Assembly: GCA_018398815.1 (NCBI GenBank)
Contig: CM031616.1
Coordinates: forward strand, 67,206,816 to 67,270,815
Length of the DNA stretch: 64,000 nucleotides
Reading direction: 5' to 3'
Source: Conus ventricosus
Taxonomy: Eukaryota > Mollusca > Gastropoda > Neogastropoda > Conidae
Shown here: in pieces, positions 55,446 to 64,000 of the stretch
How positions within the stretch are numbered: the first letter of the stretch is position 1
How the letters are laid out: each line of letters opens with the position of its first letter
Notes under the pieces: model-generated
The model's input: only the letters and a program-made list of their open reading frames with translations
Databases searched by the model: none
Told to the model about the DNA's origin: nothing
Position numbers and translations under genes: made by a program

Positions 55446-55689
55446 ACCTACTAAACCCCCTACTGACAATAATTGCTTAGTTGCGGAGCTGGTGCAGATG
55501 AGCCCCCCCCCCCCACCCACCCCCCTCCAAGAGGGCACCAACGCGTCCGTCCAAGGACAGCCCCCATGAACTTGCCAATACCAACGGAATCAAACCAGGG
55601 CTATAGTCATGGAAGGGATATTGAAACTGAGGTCACCATGAGAGCAGGGCATGAAGGGCCACAGAATCTGAGACCTTTTTTTTTCATGC
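55446..55689. other. C-rich sequence between two repeats
   Basis: A C-rich tract at 55,503-55,527 followed by sequence that may be the 3' part of the adjacent SINE; this is unresolved. Confidence 0.35.
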
Positions 55690-56046
55690 TGATCGATGAG
55701 AATAAGGATGATGAAGATGATGCTATGGATTTGCACAGACTGCATGACAGGGCTGTACTCTACTTTCATGATATATCCCGGTGTCAATCAGACCTGAGAG
55801 GTACAGACACCTGCAGTGTTGGTCAGGTAATTTGGGCCACACTGTCAGAGACCCATCCATTTAGTGGATGCAACTCGGCTGTGCGGCCCCAGTCTTCTTC
55901 CCAACCGAGGCCATAGCATACTTAACTCTGCGTGGGAGACGATCAGGGCAGAAATATCCCACGTGGCTCTGATGAGAATAGAACCTATGACCTCACAGCC
56001 GGGAGTCCGCGATGCTAACCATTTCACTGCGGTGGCTGGTCCTAGA
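55690..56046 (-). mobile_element. tRNA-derived SINE family C
   Basis: On minus, the head has an A-box-like TGGTTAGCATCGCGGACT (about 56,003-56,021) and a B-box-like ATAGGTTCTATTC (about 55,976-55,988). It is followed by a body that recurs, diverged, at 41,486-41,611. The body does not contain the GGCGGGGTAA core of families A and B. The + frame of 147 codons across it is not a protein. Confidence 0.75.
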
Positions 56047-56189
56047 CATCTTTATTGTATCTCTCTTGCACTTGTCTGAACCCTGGTTATAGATGGACAG
56101 GACAAAGAATGTATACACTGACCACCTCTTTCATTCAATAAGTCCACGGTCAGAAATGCTGTGCACACCACAGAACTCACTGAAATCTG
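56047..56189. other. Non-coding
   Basis: Nothing is recognised. Confidence 0.5.
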
Positions 56190-57145
56190 TCAATCACACA
56201 TTGTGAAAGCAGATATAGCAACTGACAATACATTAAGGACTGCCACTTTGTTGTCCACTGCTTTTGTCACTTCCTTTTCTTCTTTGCTTCCTTGAAGATG
56301 ATGAAAATACACAAGGGCAAGGATGCAAGTTTCAAAGCACTTTTGGATGACATACTTATTTTCAAAAACTTCAAATGTCTTGAAATAGGCGTTTGAGATC
56401 TGCGGCACTTGTAACGATCTTCAAAGACTGCGTGTATGATGAACTATATTGGGGCTTCTGGGACTGGAGGCAGTTTTGGTTGGTACAGCGTCTGCCATGC
56501 GCTTGCTGCTTTTTATGTTTCTGAGGCAAGAGAGCCCCTCAATCGACTGTCTGAACTTGTCTGAGTATGGTCATCGCTTGTGTTGTCTTTTTTATCCCTC
56601 TGCTTTCACCATGAATCAAACTGGACAACAGAAGCTTCTCTGTGACGTTACCAAACCAACGGATGCTAGGTCTATTTTGTTCGGTGCAAACATACTGACG
56701 GCATGCCACGCTACACATTTTTGTTTGATCTGAAAAGTGTAATATTTCTAACGAACAGCGACATAATAGTGTATGTCACCCACAGTTTCTGAAGAGTGTG
56801 TTTCCTCTTTGTTGTTTTGCAGTCGATGGAGACCGTGTGGTCTCAGACTGGAGGAATATGCACCGCAAAACTCACCTTCCTCATACACTCCATGGAAAGA
56901 CAACCTGTCGCAATACATTGTGGTTGTCCAGTAATCAACATACTGTTTCAAGGGCTGACACCTGAGATCCCATCCCTGCTTCTTTCCTCCCGAGGCAATT
57001 CCTGATGAAAATGCGACTCTAAAAGCTTCAGCGAGCTAGTCAGATAACCTTGTGGAAGCAGCACGAATATTCCCGCCCAAAACCAACGCGAGTACAGGCA
57101 ACTGCACAACCAAGATGTAGGAGGAAAGTTAAACCAGGAGGCCAC
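56190..57145 (-). other. Region with several coding-like minus frames, unassigned
   Basis: Minus frames at 56,190-56,408 (including NKYVIQKCFETCILALVYFH), 56,748-57,040 (including KQYVDYWTTTMYCDRLSFHG) and 56,948-57,145 (including AGIFVLLPQGYLTSSLKLLE) have non-repetitive, balanced composition. A strong donor (GAAG/GTGAGT) ends at 56,876, and an acceptor-like TTGGTTGTGCAG lies at 57,102. No single frame spans this putative 227-bp exon, and no protein family is recognised. It could be a decayed mobile element or chance. Confidence 0.25.
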
Positions 57146-57453
57146 AACAACAACAACTTTTTCTTTCTTTCTTCTTCTTCTTTTTTTTCTTCTTTTTTAA
57201 TGTAACAAACCTATAGCCAACAGCATCCATCAACGGCCATCTTCTGAGACACAAATGTCTCTTTCCAAAATGAATACAGCTCTCTCACTGTGAGTAACAT
57301 AACAATACAAATACAGCAAATAGCATCATACAGATCAAACACCAAAGATCAGATTATACACACAGCAGCAGGGAGCTAGACGTCCTAATGATTAAAGCTG
57401 AGGAATACATGATATGTAATGACAAGGGTATGCTCCTCCAGGACAACACCCCT
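57146..57453. other. Non-coding
   Basis: TTCTTC-rich tract at 57,160-57,197. Nothing else. Confidence 0.5.
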
Positions 57454-57470
57454 CCCCCCCCCCCCCCCCC
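57454..57470 (+). repeat. Poly-C run (17 C)
   Basis: A pure C run. Confidence 0.9.
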
Positions 57471-58079
57471 AAGCTACAACACCTGCAGCCACTGCAGCTC
57501 ACATCAGTCAAGCCTGGGGTTTAAACAAGCTAAAAAAAAAAATCATCAGGGCAAAGCTGTCCTCATTCAACATTCATAATTCTTACACCATTTTTAACCC
57601 CACCTCTGCACACATCTTTACTGGTGACCTAACATTAACAGATAAGAACGAAACATGAACATTGTAATGGACATCTGACTGGTGAAGTCTATAAATGCAT
57701 AAGGTCCAGAGAGAAAATGAAAAGCGAAAAATCGGCGCTGTGTGTTTGGGAATGAAAGCTTCAGTCTATCCGTACCATGTCAGCAGGTGACATGTTTGTT
57801 CTACAACGACGTTCCATTCATCACGACATGACATTCGATTCCATGAATAAACCCTAGGGCAAAACAAACGAACACAAGACTGATCATCAACTTGAAATCA
57901 TTTACTCCTAGCAATTACAGTGTACTGGCAATGTCTTTTCTGTCAAACGGATCATCTGACTGTTCATCCTCCTTGCGCAGTCTGAGGAGGGGGATGAGAT
58001 GCAGGAAGGGGACATCAACTGATCAGGGTTCTCTGCACTTGGTCAGTCTGGAGCTGTTCAGTCAGGGCTCCATGAACTC
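57471..58079. other. Non-coding
   Basis: Nothing is recognised. Confidence 0.5.
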
Positions 58080-58740
58080 TCTATCGTAAGCTTTACAGTC
58101 ACGGCTTTGTGGACTCTCTATGTTGAAGTTGTGCAGGCAGGGCCCTTAGTCTGGACCTCTATGTCTAAGCTGTTCAGATCAGGGCTCTGGACTCAAAGCT
58201 GTTCAGATCAGGGCTCTTTGGACTCTCTCTCTGTGTCTAAGCTGTTCAGATCAGGACTCTCTGTCTAAGCTGTTCAGATCAGGACTCTCTGGACTCTATA
58301 TCTGACCGGTTCAGATCAGGACTCCCTGGACTCTCCCTGTCTAAGCTGTTCAGATCAGGACTCTCTGGACTCTATATCTGACTGGTTCAGATCAGGACTC
58401 CCTGGACTCTCCCTGTCTAAGCTGGTCAGATCAGAGCTCTTTGGACTCTACATCTCAGCGGTTCAGATCATGGCTCTCTGGACTCTCTACATCTGAACGG
58501 TTCAGATCAGGACTCGCTGGATTCTCTATATCCGAGCGGTTGAGATCAGGGCTCTCTGGACTCTCTGTATCTAAGTGGTTCAGATCAGGGTTCTCTGGAC
58601 TCTCTATATCCGTGCAGTTCAGATCAGGGCTCTCTGGACTCTCTATGTCTAAGCGGTTCAGATCAGGGCTCTCTGGACTCTCTATGTCTAAGCGGTTCAG
58701 ATCAGGGTTCTCAGGACTCTGTAAGTCTTGAGCTGAGTCA
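58080..58740. repeat. 39-bp minisatellite (about 15 copies)
   Basis: The monomer starts TCTAAGCGGTTCAGATCAGG and ends with GCTCTCTGGACTCTCTATG. Since 39 is a multiple of three, the minus strand is open for 98 codons (58,455-58,751) with a 13-residue repeat containing SPDLNRLDIESPE. Left-end units vary in length (35-45 bp). Confidence 0.93.
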
Positions 58741-59190
58741 GGCTCTCTCAACTCTTCATGTCATGGCTGTTCAGACAACCTGCTCTCTATAATCCCTGTG
58801 TCCCAGCTGTTAGGTCGGTGCTCTCTGCACCCACTGCCTCCGAGTCGTTAAGTCAGAGCTGTCTGAACTCCCTGTCTCAGCTGTTCAGGCCAGTCATCTG
58901 TGGACTGCGTCTGAGTTGTGAAGTCAGAGCTGTCTGGACTCCCTGTCTCAGCTGTTCAGGCCAGTAATCTGTGGACTGCGTCTGAGCAGTTCAGTCTCTG
59001 CTCTCTGGAATCCCTTTGTTTGAGCTGTGTTTGGGCCCGAGCTGTTTGGACTCTGCCTCGAGCAGTTCAGACCAGCGCTCTGTGGACTCCCTTTGGTCTG
59101 ACCTGTTCAGCCAGTGGTCTTTGCACTCCCTTCATCTCAGCTCTCCAGGTATTGCTCTTTGGACCCCTGTTCTCTGGGCTGTTCTAACCA
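58741..59190 (+). repeat. Diverged continuation of the 39-bp array
   Basis: Units of 40-80 bp with AGCTGTTCAGGCCAGTMATC, TGTGGACTGCGTCTGAG and GTCAGAGCTGTCTGGACTCC. One longer unit (about 62 bp) is repeated at 58,855 and 58,920. This looks like an older edge of the same array. Confidence 0.8.
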
Positions 59191-59370
59191 GTGGCATTTG
59201 AACACAAAATCTCACCAGCTTGTAAACTCTTAAAAACTGCCTCCACCCAAAGCTATGGCATTTTCACGTGACACTCAGAAGGTCATTTAATTAATACTTA
59301 AAAAATAGGGCCTATACAACTTAGGGGAACTCTCAAAGGGCAGGTCAGTGAGAAGCGAGCTGACAGATCC
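59191..59370. other. Non-coding
   Basis: Nothing is recognised. Confidence 0.5.
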
Positions 59371-59950
59371 ATGCCGAGTCCAGCCAGTCGCGCATTACGC
59401 CCGGCAGCTTTGTGTGTGTTAATCACTACTATCACCGTTGTACTCCAGTGGATTCCATCCTATGGTGGAATCACTGGGAATGAGAAGGCCGACATTCTGT
59501 CCAAGGCAGGCAGAAACATGAAGCAGTTCAGCCACCCGCTGACCTACAGTGAGGTCAAAACTGTCCTCCGCAACCAATATCAAAACCAGTGGAAGAGAAG
59601 ACTGGGTGCAGAGAGTGGTGCTGTTCCCTTTATGTCAGCTCCATAGATACCAGCATGCATACACCATAGATACACAGACGAATCTGCGTGGCATTGGATC
59701 TCAGACCCCAGAACAGATCCTCCAACATGTCCAGACCATAATGTTCTACAGTGTCAGACCTGGCCAGAGGGAGCAGAACTGCAGATGCAGATTTGGGGCT
59801 GCCGTCGAGATCTTCAAAAGACTGTGGGTTTCATCGTTGCAACAGGATTGAAGATCTGACGCAACCCAAAAAAATCGACTGCAGAAGAAGAAAAAGAAGA
59901 ATTACTACTATCAGCCTACATCATCTTAAGAATCAGACTCTAAGCTCGTA
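59371..59950 (+). pseudogene. Non-LTR retrotransposon, RNase H and C-terminal tail
   Basis: The frame at 59,371-59,646 contains VLQWIPSYGGITGNEKADIL followed by SKAGR, matching the RNase H motif ...WIP.H.GI.GNE.AD.LAK of non-LTR retrotransposons; the catalytic-region His is replaced by Tyr here. A TYSEVKTVLRNQYQNQWKRR linker follows. After frameshifts, TPEQILQH and DLQKTVGF/TGLKI remnants correspond to the conserved end of such proteins. The 3' end is CTGCAGAAGAAGAAAAAGAA at about 59,878-59,898. Stops and frameshifts show decay. Confidence 0.85.
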
Positions 59951-60607
59951 AGTCCTTTTTGATGACAAAAAAACCAAGACCGTAACGACTAGAGAGACAT
60001 GTATGCACATCATCATCCTGTGTCATGAGCACTGGCCCATTTCTTCTCTTGTGAGCAAACCTAGAGTTTGGCATCAATGGAGCTATTCAGGGTAACGTCC
60101 TGCCAGCACATCTATCACATTAATCTGCTGTCATTTTCCATTTTGTAACGGGAGTTCTGATCACAGTCAAAACACTGACAAAAAATACATGGACATTTAC
60201 CCTTTTTCTTTAATACTCTCAGTAAGCTGACCTGACCTACGCAAATAAATGTGCAAAGAAACAACACAGACTGGAGACAACATTGTACATTGATCATTTC
60301 CTTATTTAAAGAGCACATGGAAACATTACCACATTTCCTAGCAAAAGAGAATTAAATTAATAATTTATTTCAATGAAAAACAACAACAACAACATAATGA
60401 TCAAATGACAAGCTAAGAAACCACTCACACTGTACAAAAAAATAGTACATACAACAATTACACATTGTAACAAACACACAGATAGGGCAACACAAATTAT
60501 CGCATAATTTGTACTTCTCTTTCTCTCTCTATCTAGGACAAACAAATAAGTAGAAAAAAAAGCACTGCAACATGTCTATGCGTGTGCATGTGTGTGTGAA
60601 TGACAAA
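59951..60607. other. Non-coding
   Basis: AT-rich, with nothing recognised. Confidence 0.5.
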
Positions 60608-60632
60608 GAGAGAGAGAGAGACATAGACACAG

Positions 60633-60712
<80 letters not shown>

Positions 60713-60731
60713 GAGAGACGGAGAGAGAGAA
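60608..60731 (+). repeat. (GA)n / (GACA)n microsatellite
   Basis: About 50 GA units with GACAGACA interruptions at 60,691-60,711. Confidence 0.95.
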
Positions 60732-61364
60732 TGTTAAAGGGCTGTTCATCAGGCTTGACCCCTCATGAAGGGATGGGAGAGGGAAGTGAGTAAGGGGATA
60801 GGGCAGAGATCACATAAAATTGAAAAGCACCCTTTCTGCAACCTCTCCAAATACTCCTCTGTGTAGATAACACACACACACACCAACATCCACCCTCCCC
60901 CCCCCCCCCCCCCCCCCACCCCACCCCCACCCACACACACACAGCAAGGATTCCTTTGTGATGATATTTCTGCATCTCCTTCTACCTGCTCTTTCCCCAC
61001 CATCATCCCTTGAGGGGAAAAAGCAATACCCCTCCCTCCCTCTCCCCCTTCAAAACAACAAGAAGAAAAGAAATCTCCAAACACACAAACTAAACCCAAA
61101 ACTTGGAATCAAGCTGACAATAAAAGCAGGACTACAAAAAACAACAACAAAAATTGACACATGCACAATTTAATGCAACAGAAGGTGTAGTGCTTCTCCA
61201 GTGCTGTTGTTCTAGCCTCATGCATCCAAACACCAGTATTCACTGAACATCAGCTTATATGTATACGCAGACATGAACACTGACACACACACACACAAAA
61301 ACCCATGATACAACAAATGTCATGCATAAGTGTGAAGAGTTGCAGAAGTGATAAAATGGTGGGC
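60732..61364. other. Non-coding with a poly-C run
   Basis: A run of 21 C at 60,897-60,917 and CA-rich flanks. Several frames on minus are low-complexity (Gly/Val). Confidence 0.5.
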
Positions 61365-61590
61365 TGCACACACACATACACACACACTCGTACACAATTC
61401 CACAGTGTTCCTTGCACGCACACACACACACACACGCACACGCACACACTCAAACACACACACTCATACACAATTCCAGTGTTCCTTGCAGACACACACA
61501 CACACACACACATACATACACAATTCCACAGTGTTCCTTGCACTACACACAAATTCATACACACATTTCCACAGCGTTCCTTGCACTTCT
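61365..61590 (+). repeat. (CA)n blocks in a 50-85 bp minisatellite x4
   Basis: The linker ATTCCACAGTGTTCCTTGCA recurs at about 61,398, 61,474 (with a 3-bp deletion), 61,523 and 61,567, separated by (CA)n blocks. Confidence 0.93.
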
Positions 61591-62162
61591 TATTTTGTTC
61601 ACTTCGTAACAGTCCAGATTCACCCTAATGACAAGCATACAACTAAGACCATAGGTACAGTCTCCTCCGTGTGAAACACACTACACCAAGCACGATAATG
61701 GAGTTTGCTTTTTTTTGGGTTTGTTTTTCTTTTTAAAAATATAAGTAACCCACCAACTCCTGTTTGATAACATTGCATTTGTTCAACAAAAATCTTTGAC
61801 ATGGCATCCTGTAATTGCATATCTGTTATGGCCAGTCAAAAGTGTGGATCTCTTTCTTCAACTTACAACATTCAGACTCATTCAAGGATTCAACACACAA
61901 CCACCTAGCTCAATTACAATTTTTTCCTTCTTTAAATGGAACCAAGGTCAGACTTTAAAAAAACAAAAAACAAAATAACAAGAAGAAGAAAGGGAAAAAG
62001 CAGGTGAAACGAGCGTACATCCTTTGTCAGTCTTAGCATATGAAAAACACACACTTGCCTTCCACACACACCAATATTTCTACACATACTTAAAAAAGAT
62101 ATACACAGAGCACCTCAGAAAGAAAACAACTACAACCAACTCCAATTCTAAACACTTCCAGA
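61591..62162 (-). other. Non-coding; possible 3' UTR of the minus-strand candidate gene
   Basis: A-rich on +, hence T-rich on minus. If the frame ending at 62,163 is real, this would be its 3' untranslated region. No coding frame is supported. Confidence 0.3.
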
Positions 62163-62345
62163 TTACAAAGGTGGAAAATTTGACAAACTTGCTCCCATGA
62201 TTGATTTAGCGCTAATGTCTTCCTCTCCAACGTCTTGAGGCTGATCCGCACCGAGGGTCAACACCACAGGAACGAGCCGCGAGCTCCGACACTGGCTTTC
62301 ATCACACAAGTTTAGTTCCTGGCAAACCCTAAACACCCCATCGCC
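62163..62345 (-). CDS. Candidate terminal coding exon (60 codons plus stop)
   Basis: On minus, a pyrimidine-rich tract ends CTTTTTTCAGACTAG. Using the TAG acceptor gives an open frame that starts GDGVFRVCQELNLCDESQCR, continues through VLTLGADQPQDVGEEDISAK and ends NFPPL at TAA (62,163-62,165). The segment is richer in G+C and CpG than its flanks. If the first CAG were used instead, all frames close within 12 codons. It has no recognised family and could be chance; the frame joins in phase with the third frame of the exon candidate at 63,737-63,870, but not with that candidate's more coding-like first frame. Confidence 0.3.
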   Translation of the reverse strand, partial: GDGVFRVCQELNLCDESQCRSSRLVPVVLTLGADQPQDVGEEDISAKSIMGASLSNFPPL

Positions 62346-62656
62346 CTAGTCTGAAAAAAGCATGAGGAGAAAAAGAAAGCATGCAACATCCCACTACTGC
62401 ATCATTATTTTAAACATGCGCTGTACATCTTATGAACCATTCAGCAACAGCTTGAAACATTTTAGCTTTGCACATTTTAAGCGGACAGTTGTAACATAAC
62501 CCGATCCAATTTGCCCCCCCCCCCCCCATCCCCCCCCCCCCCCAATCCCACCTCTCCCTGCCTTTTTCTTTTTTTAAACGAAATAACATTGGATCTGCCA
62601 TTATCATTTTGTGTGTTCATCGGCCATTTTAATCTTTGTCGCTTACATATGCATTC
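62346..62656. other. Candidate intron; C-rich tracts
   Basis: C runs at 62,514-62,527 and 62,530-62,543. Nothing else. Confidence 0.4.
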
Positions 62657-62729
62657 TGGTGTGTGTATGTGTGTGTGTGTGTATGTATGTATGCGCGTGC
62701 GCATGCACATGTCTGTGCAAGTATTCGTG

Positions 62730-62775
<46 letters not shown>

Positions 62776-62811
62776 CGCGTGTGCAGGCACATGCCTGTGC
62801 AAGTATTTGTG

Positions 62812-62881
<70 letters not shown>

Positions 62882-62938
62882 GTGTGTGTGTGTATGTGTG
62901 TGTGCGCATGCAGGCACACGCCTGTGCAAGTATTTGTG

Positions 62939-62994
<56 letters not shown>
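62657..62994 (+). repeat. (GT)n array with a 110-bp higher-order unit
   Basis: Three long (GT)n blocks are separated by a repeated linker GCAGGCACATGCCTGTGCAA followed by GTATTTGTGCATG (about 62,690-62,732, 62,774-62,815 and 62,904-62,942). The three linkers are nearly identical, so the whole unit has been duplicated, not only the dinucleotide. The very long Val-Cys and His-Thr frames are artefacts. Confidence 0.96.
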
Positions 62995-62996
<2 letters not shown>

Positions 62997-63485
62997 CATG
63001 AGCAACTGCCCAGGGATGGTGCAGTTAAAGGTATATTTACAACTGCTTTAAAATCTCAACTTATTGCTGAGGACAACTGTACATGTAAAACCATGATTTT
63101 TTTTCATCTCCTTAAAAAAAAAAAAAAAAAAAAACCCACAAAACCAGCAACAACAGCAAGAGGAAGTCTGACGAGTCATTTCATTTTTTTTTTTTCTGCA
63201 CGAATGTTTCAAATTTTACTTCCAAGTTGAAACTTCCTGACTGAAAATTTCTTTCCTGCTGTCAAAAGTTACATGAAGGACAGAGTGCTCATCATGATAA
63301 CTGATAAATTTTCATTTGGACTGAACCCGTTTCGGTGGATTTTGTTGTAACATAGTATACCTTTTTTTTTTTTTCCTTTCTTTTTTTAACATTTGTAGAA
63401 AAACTTCAACAACAGGTTGGGTCAAGTGAGTGACGCTAGATTATCCTGTATAGACAGTTTTTTTCTTCCTTTTAAAGGTAACCCT

Positions 63486-63488
<3 letters not shown>
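62995..63488. other. Non-coding
   Basis: Poly-A (63,115-63,134) and poly-T tracts. Nothing recognised. Confidence 0.5.

Positions 63489-63539
<51 letters not shown>
63489..63539 (+). repeat. (GT)n microsatellite
   Basis: About 25 nearly pure GT units. Confidence 0.95.
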
Positions 63540-63540
<1 letters not shown>

Positions 63541-63736
63541 AATAATTCAAGTGATCTAACATCAACAACAACAAAGATGGGGAAAAAACCCCAACAAACC
63601 TTAATCCCTTAAAAAAAAAAAAAAAGTCTTTTACTACCATGAACTTAAAACCCAAGAACGCATATATTTGTCTACAGACGAATCCTTCCAATCAGGCATA
63701 AACGAATCATACACTCACATTACTTAAACTACGTAC
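63540..63736. other. Non-coding, candidate intron
   Basis: Downstream of a possible donor at 63,737/63,736. Nothing else recognised. Confidence 0.4.
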
Positions 63737-63870
63737 CTCTTGATGATGTGGTGGAACATGAGCAAAGTACAGTTTACCAGGGCAAACATTGCAACAGCGT
63801 GCTTGCAACAAGAACAACATGTGACATAATCTGAACTTGTTGTCTCTGGGTTGCAGACAAAGCAGGTGTA
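63737..63870 (-). CDS. Candidate internal coding exon (134 bp), Cys-rich
   Basis: On minus, a pyrimidine-containing tract ends TTACCTAG, and the segment ends AAGAG/GTACGT, a good donor. The first frame is open through all 44 codons and carries a cysteine cluster: YTCFVCNPETTSSDYVTCCS, then CCKHAVAM and a hydrophobic segment FALVNCTLLMFHHII. The C-x2-C...C-C-x-C-C-K-H pattern suggests a small metal-binding domain, but it is not assigned to a family. The third frame is also open. No RNA evidence is available; chance cannot be excluded. Confidence 0.35.
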
Positions 63871-64000
63871 CTAGGTAACGGGAGCAGAAATGTATAGGTC
63901 ACTTTTCTAACAGTCGTCCACATGGACCACTTGGTGAACTGCTAACATTCAATGAGCAAAGGACCCAACAACAGCAGACAAATCACAAAAAGCTGCCCAC
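63871..64000. other. Non-coding, candidate intron
   Basis: Sequence upstream (on minus) of the candidate acceptor. Nothing else is recognised. Confidence 0.4.

Noticed and set aside
58455..58751. 98-codon frame with a 13-residue acidic repeat
   Set aside because: The 39-bp period is a multiple of three; the frame ends with the array and lacks any flanking coding sequence.

Overview
The window reads as nuclear DNA from a metazoan, most likely a mollusc (probably a gastropod). The reasons are low gene density, abundant (CA)n/(GA)n microsatellites and homopolymer G/C runs, tRNA-derived SINEs with a conserved internal core domain, and several non-LTR retrotransposon relics. No complete protein-coding gene can be supported. 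Nearly all long open frames lie in microsatellites or in tandem repeats, which stay open by composition or because their period is a multiple of three. The species assignment is inference only.

Layout. Bases 1-160 look like a CpG-containing promoter with a perfect TCTCGCGAGA palindrome, followed by a possible first-exon donor at 298/299. From about 0.3 to 35 kb the + strand is strongly T/G-rich. This half carries small minisatellites (4.2, 5.1, 6.6, 7.8, 12.5 kb), two copies of a long-arm foldback element (0.73 and 11.8 kb), SINEs at 14.0 and 16.5 kb, a LINE 3' fragment at 17.1 kb, an L2/CR1-like LINE tail at 21.7 kb and a palindrome cluster at 23.1 kb. It also holds a 1.85 kb satellite of 34-bp monomers (23.35-25.19 kb), a 27-bp array (26.05 kb), a 46-bp array split by a piggyBac-type MITE (28.1-29.85 kb) and two further inverted-repeat elements (29.9-30.66 kb). 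From 36 to 41.4 kb three large arrays lie almost end to end: 32 bp, poly-G/60 bp and 81 bp.

From about 42 kb to the end the + strand becomes A/C-rich. This half holds SINE fragments, a Tc1-like transposase relic (46 kb), relics of two non-LTR retrotransposons with C-terminal RNase H (50.0-50.6 kb minus, 59.4-59.95 kb plus), a 138-bp array (50.8 kb) and a 39-bp array (58.1 kb). At the right edge are two weak candidate exons on the minus strand (63,737-63,870 and 62,163-62,345). The T/G-to-A/C switch, the promoter-like left end and the right-edge exon candidates would fit two genes converging on the middle of the window, so that most of this DNA would be intron, UTR or intergenic. That is an inference.

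The main discoveries concern how repeats arise from one another. The 34-bp satellite appears to have grown from the 3' end of an I-like LINE that is present elsewhere in the window. A 41-bp stub of the same LINE is inserted in a SINE. A piggyBac-type MITE sits with an exact TTAA duplication inside a 46-bp monomer. Two SINE families with different heads share one core domain. The 81-bp array has a clean five-monomer higher-order pattern.
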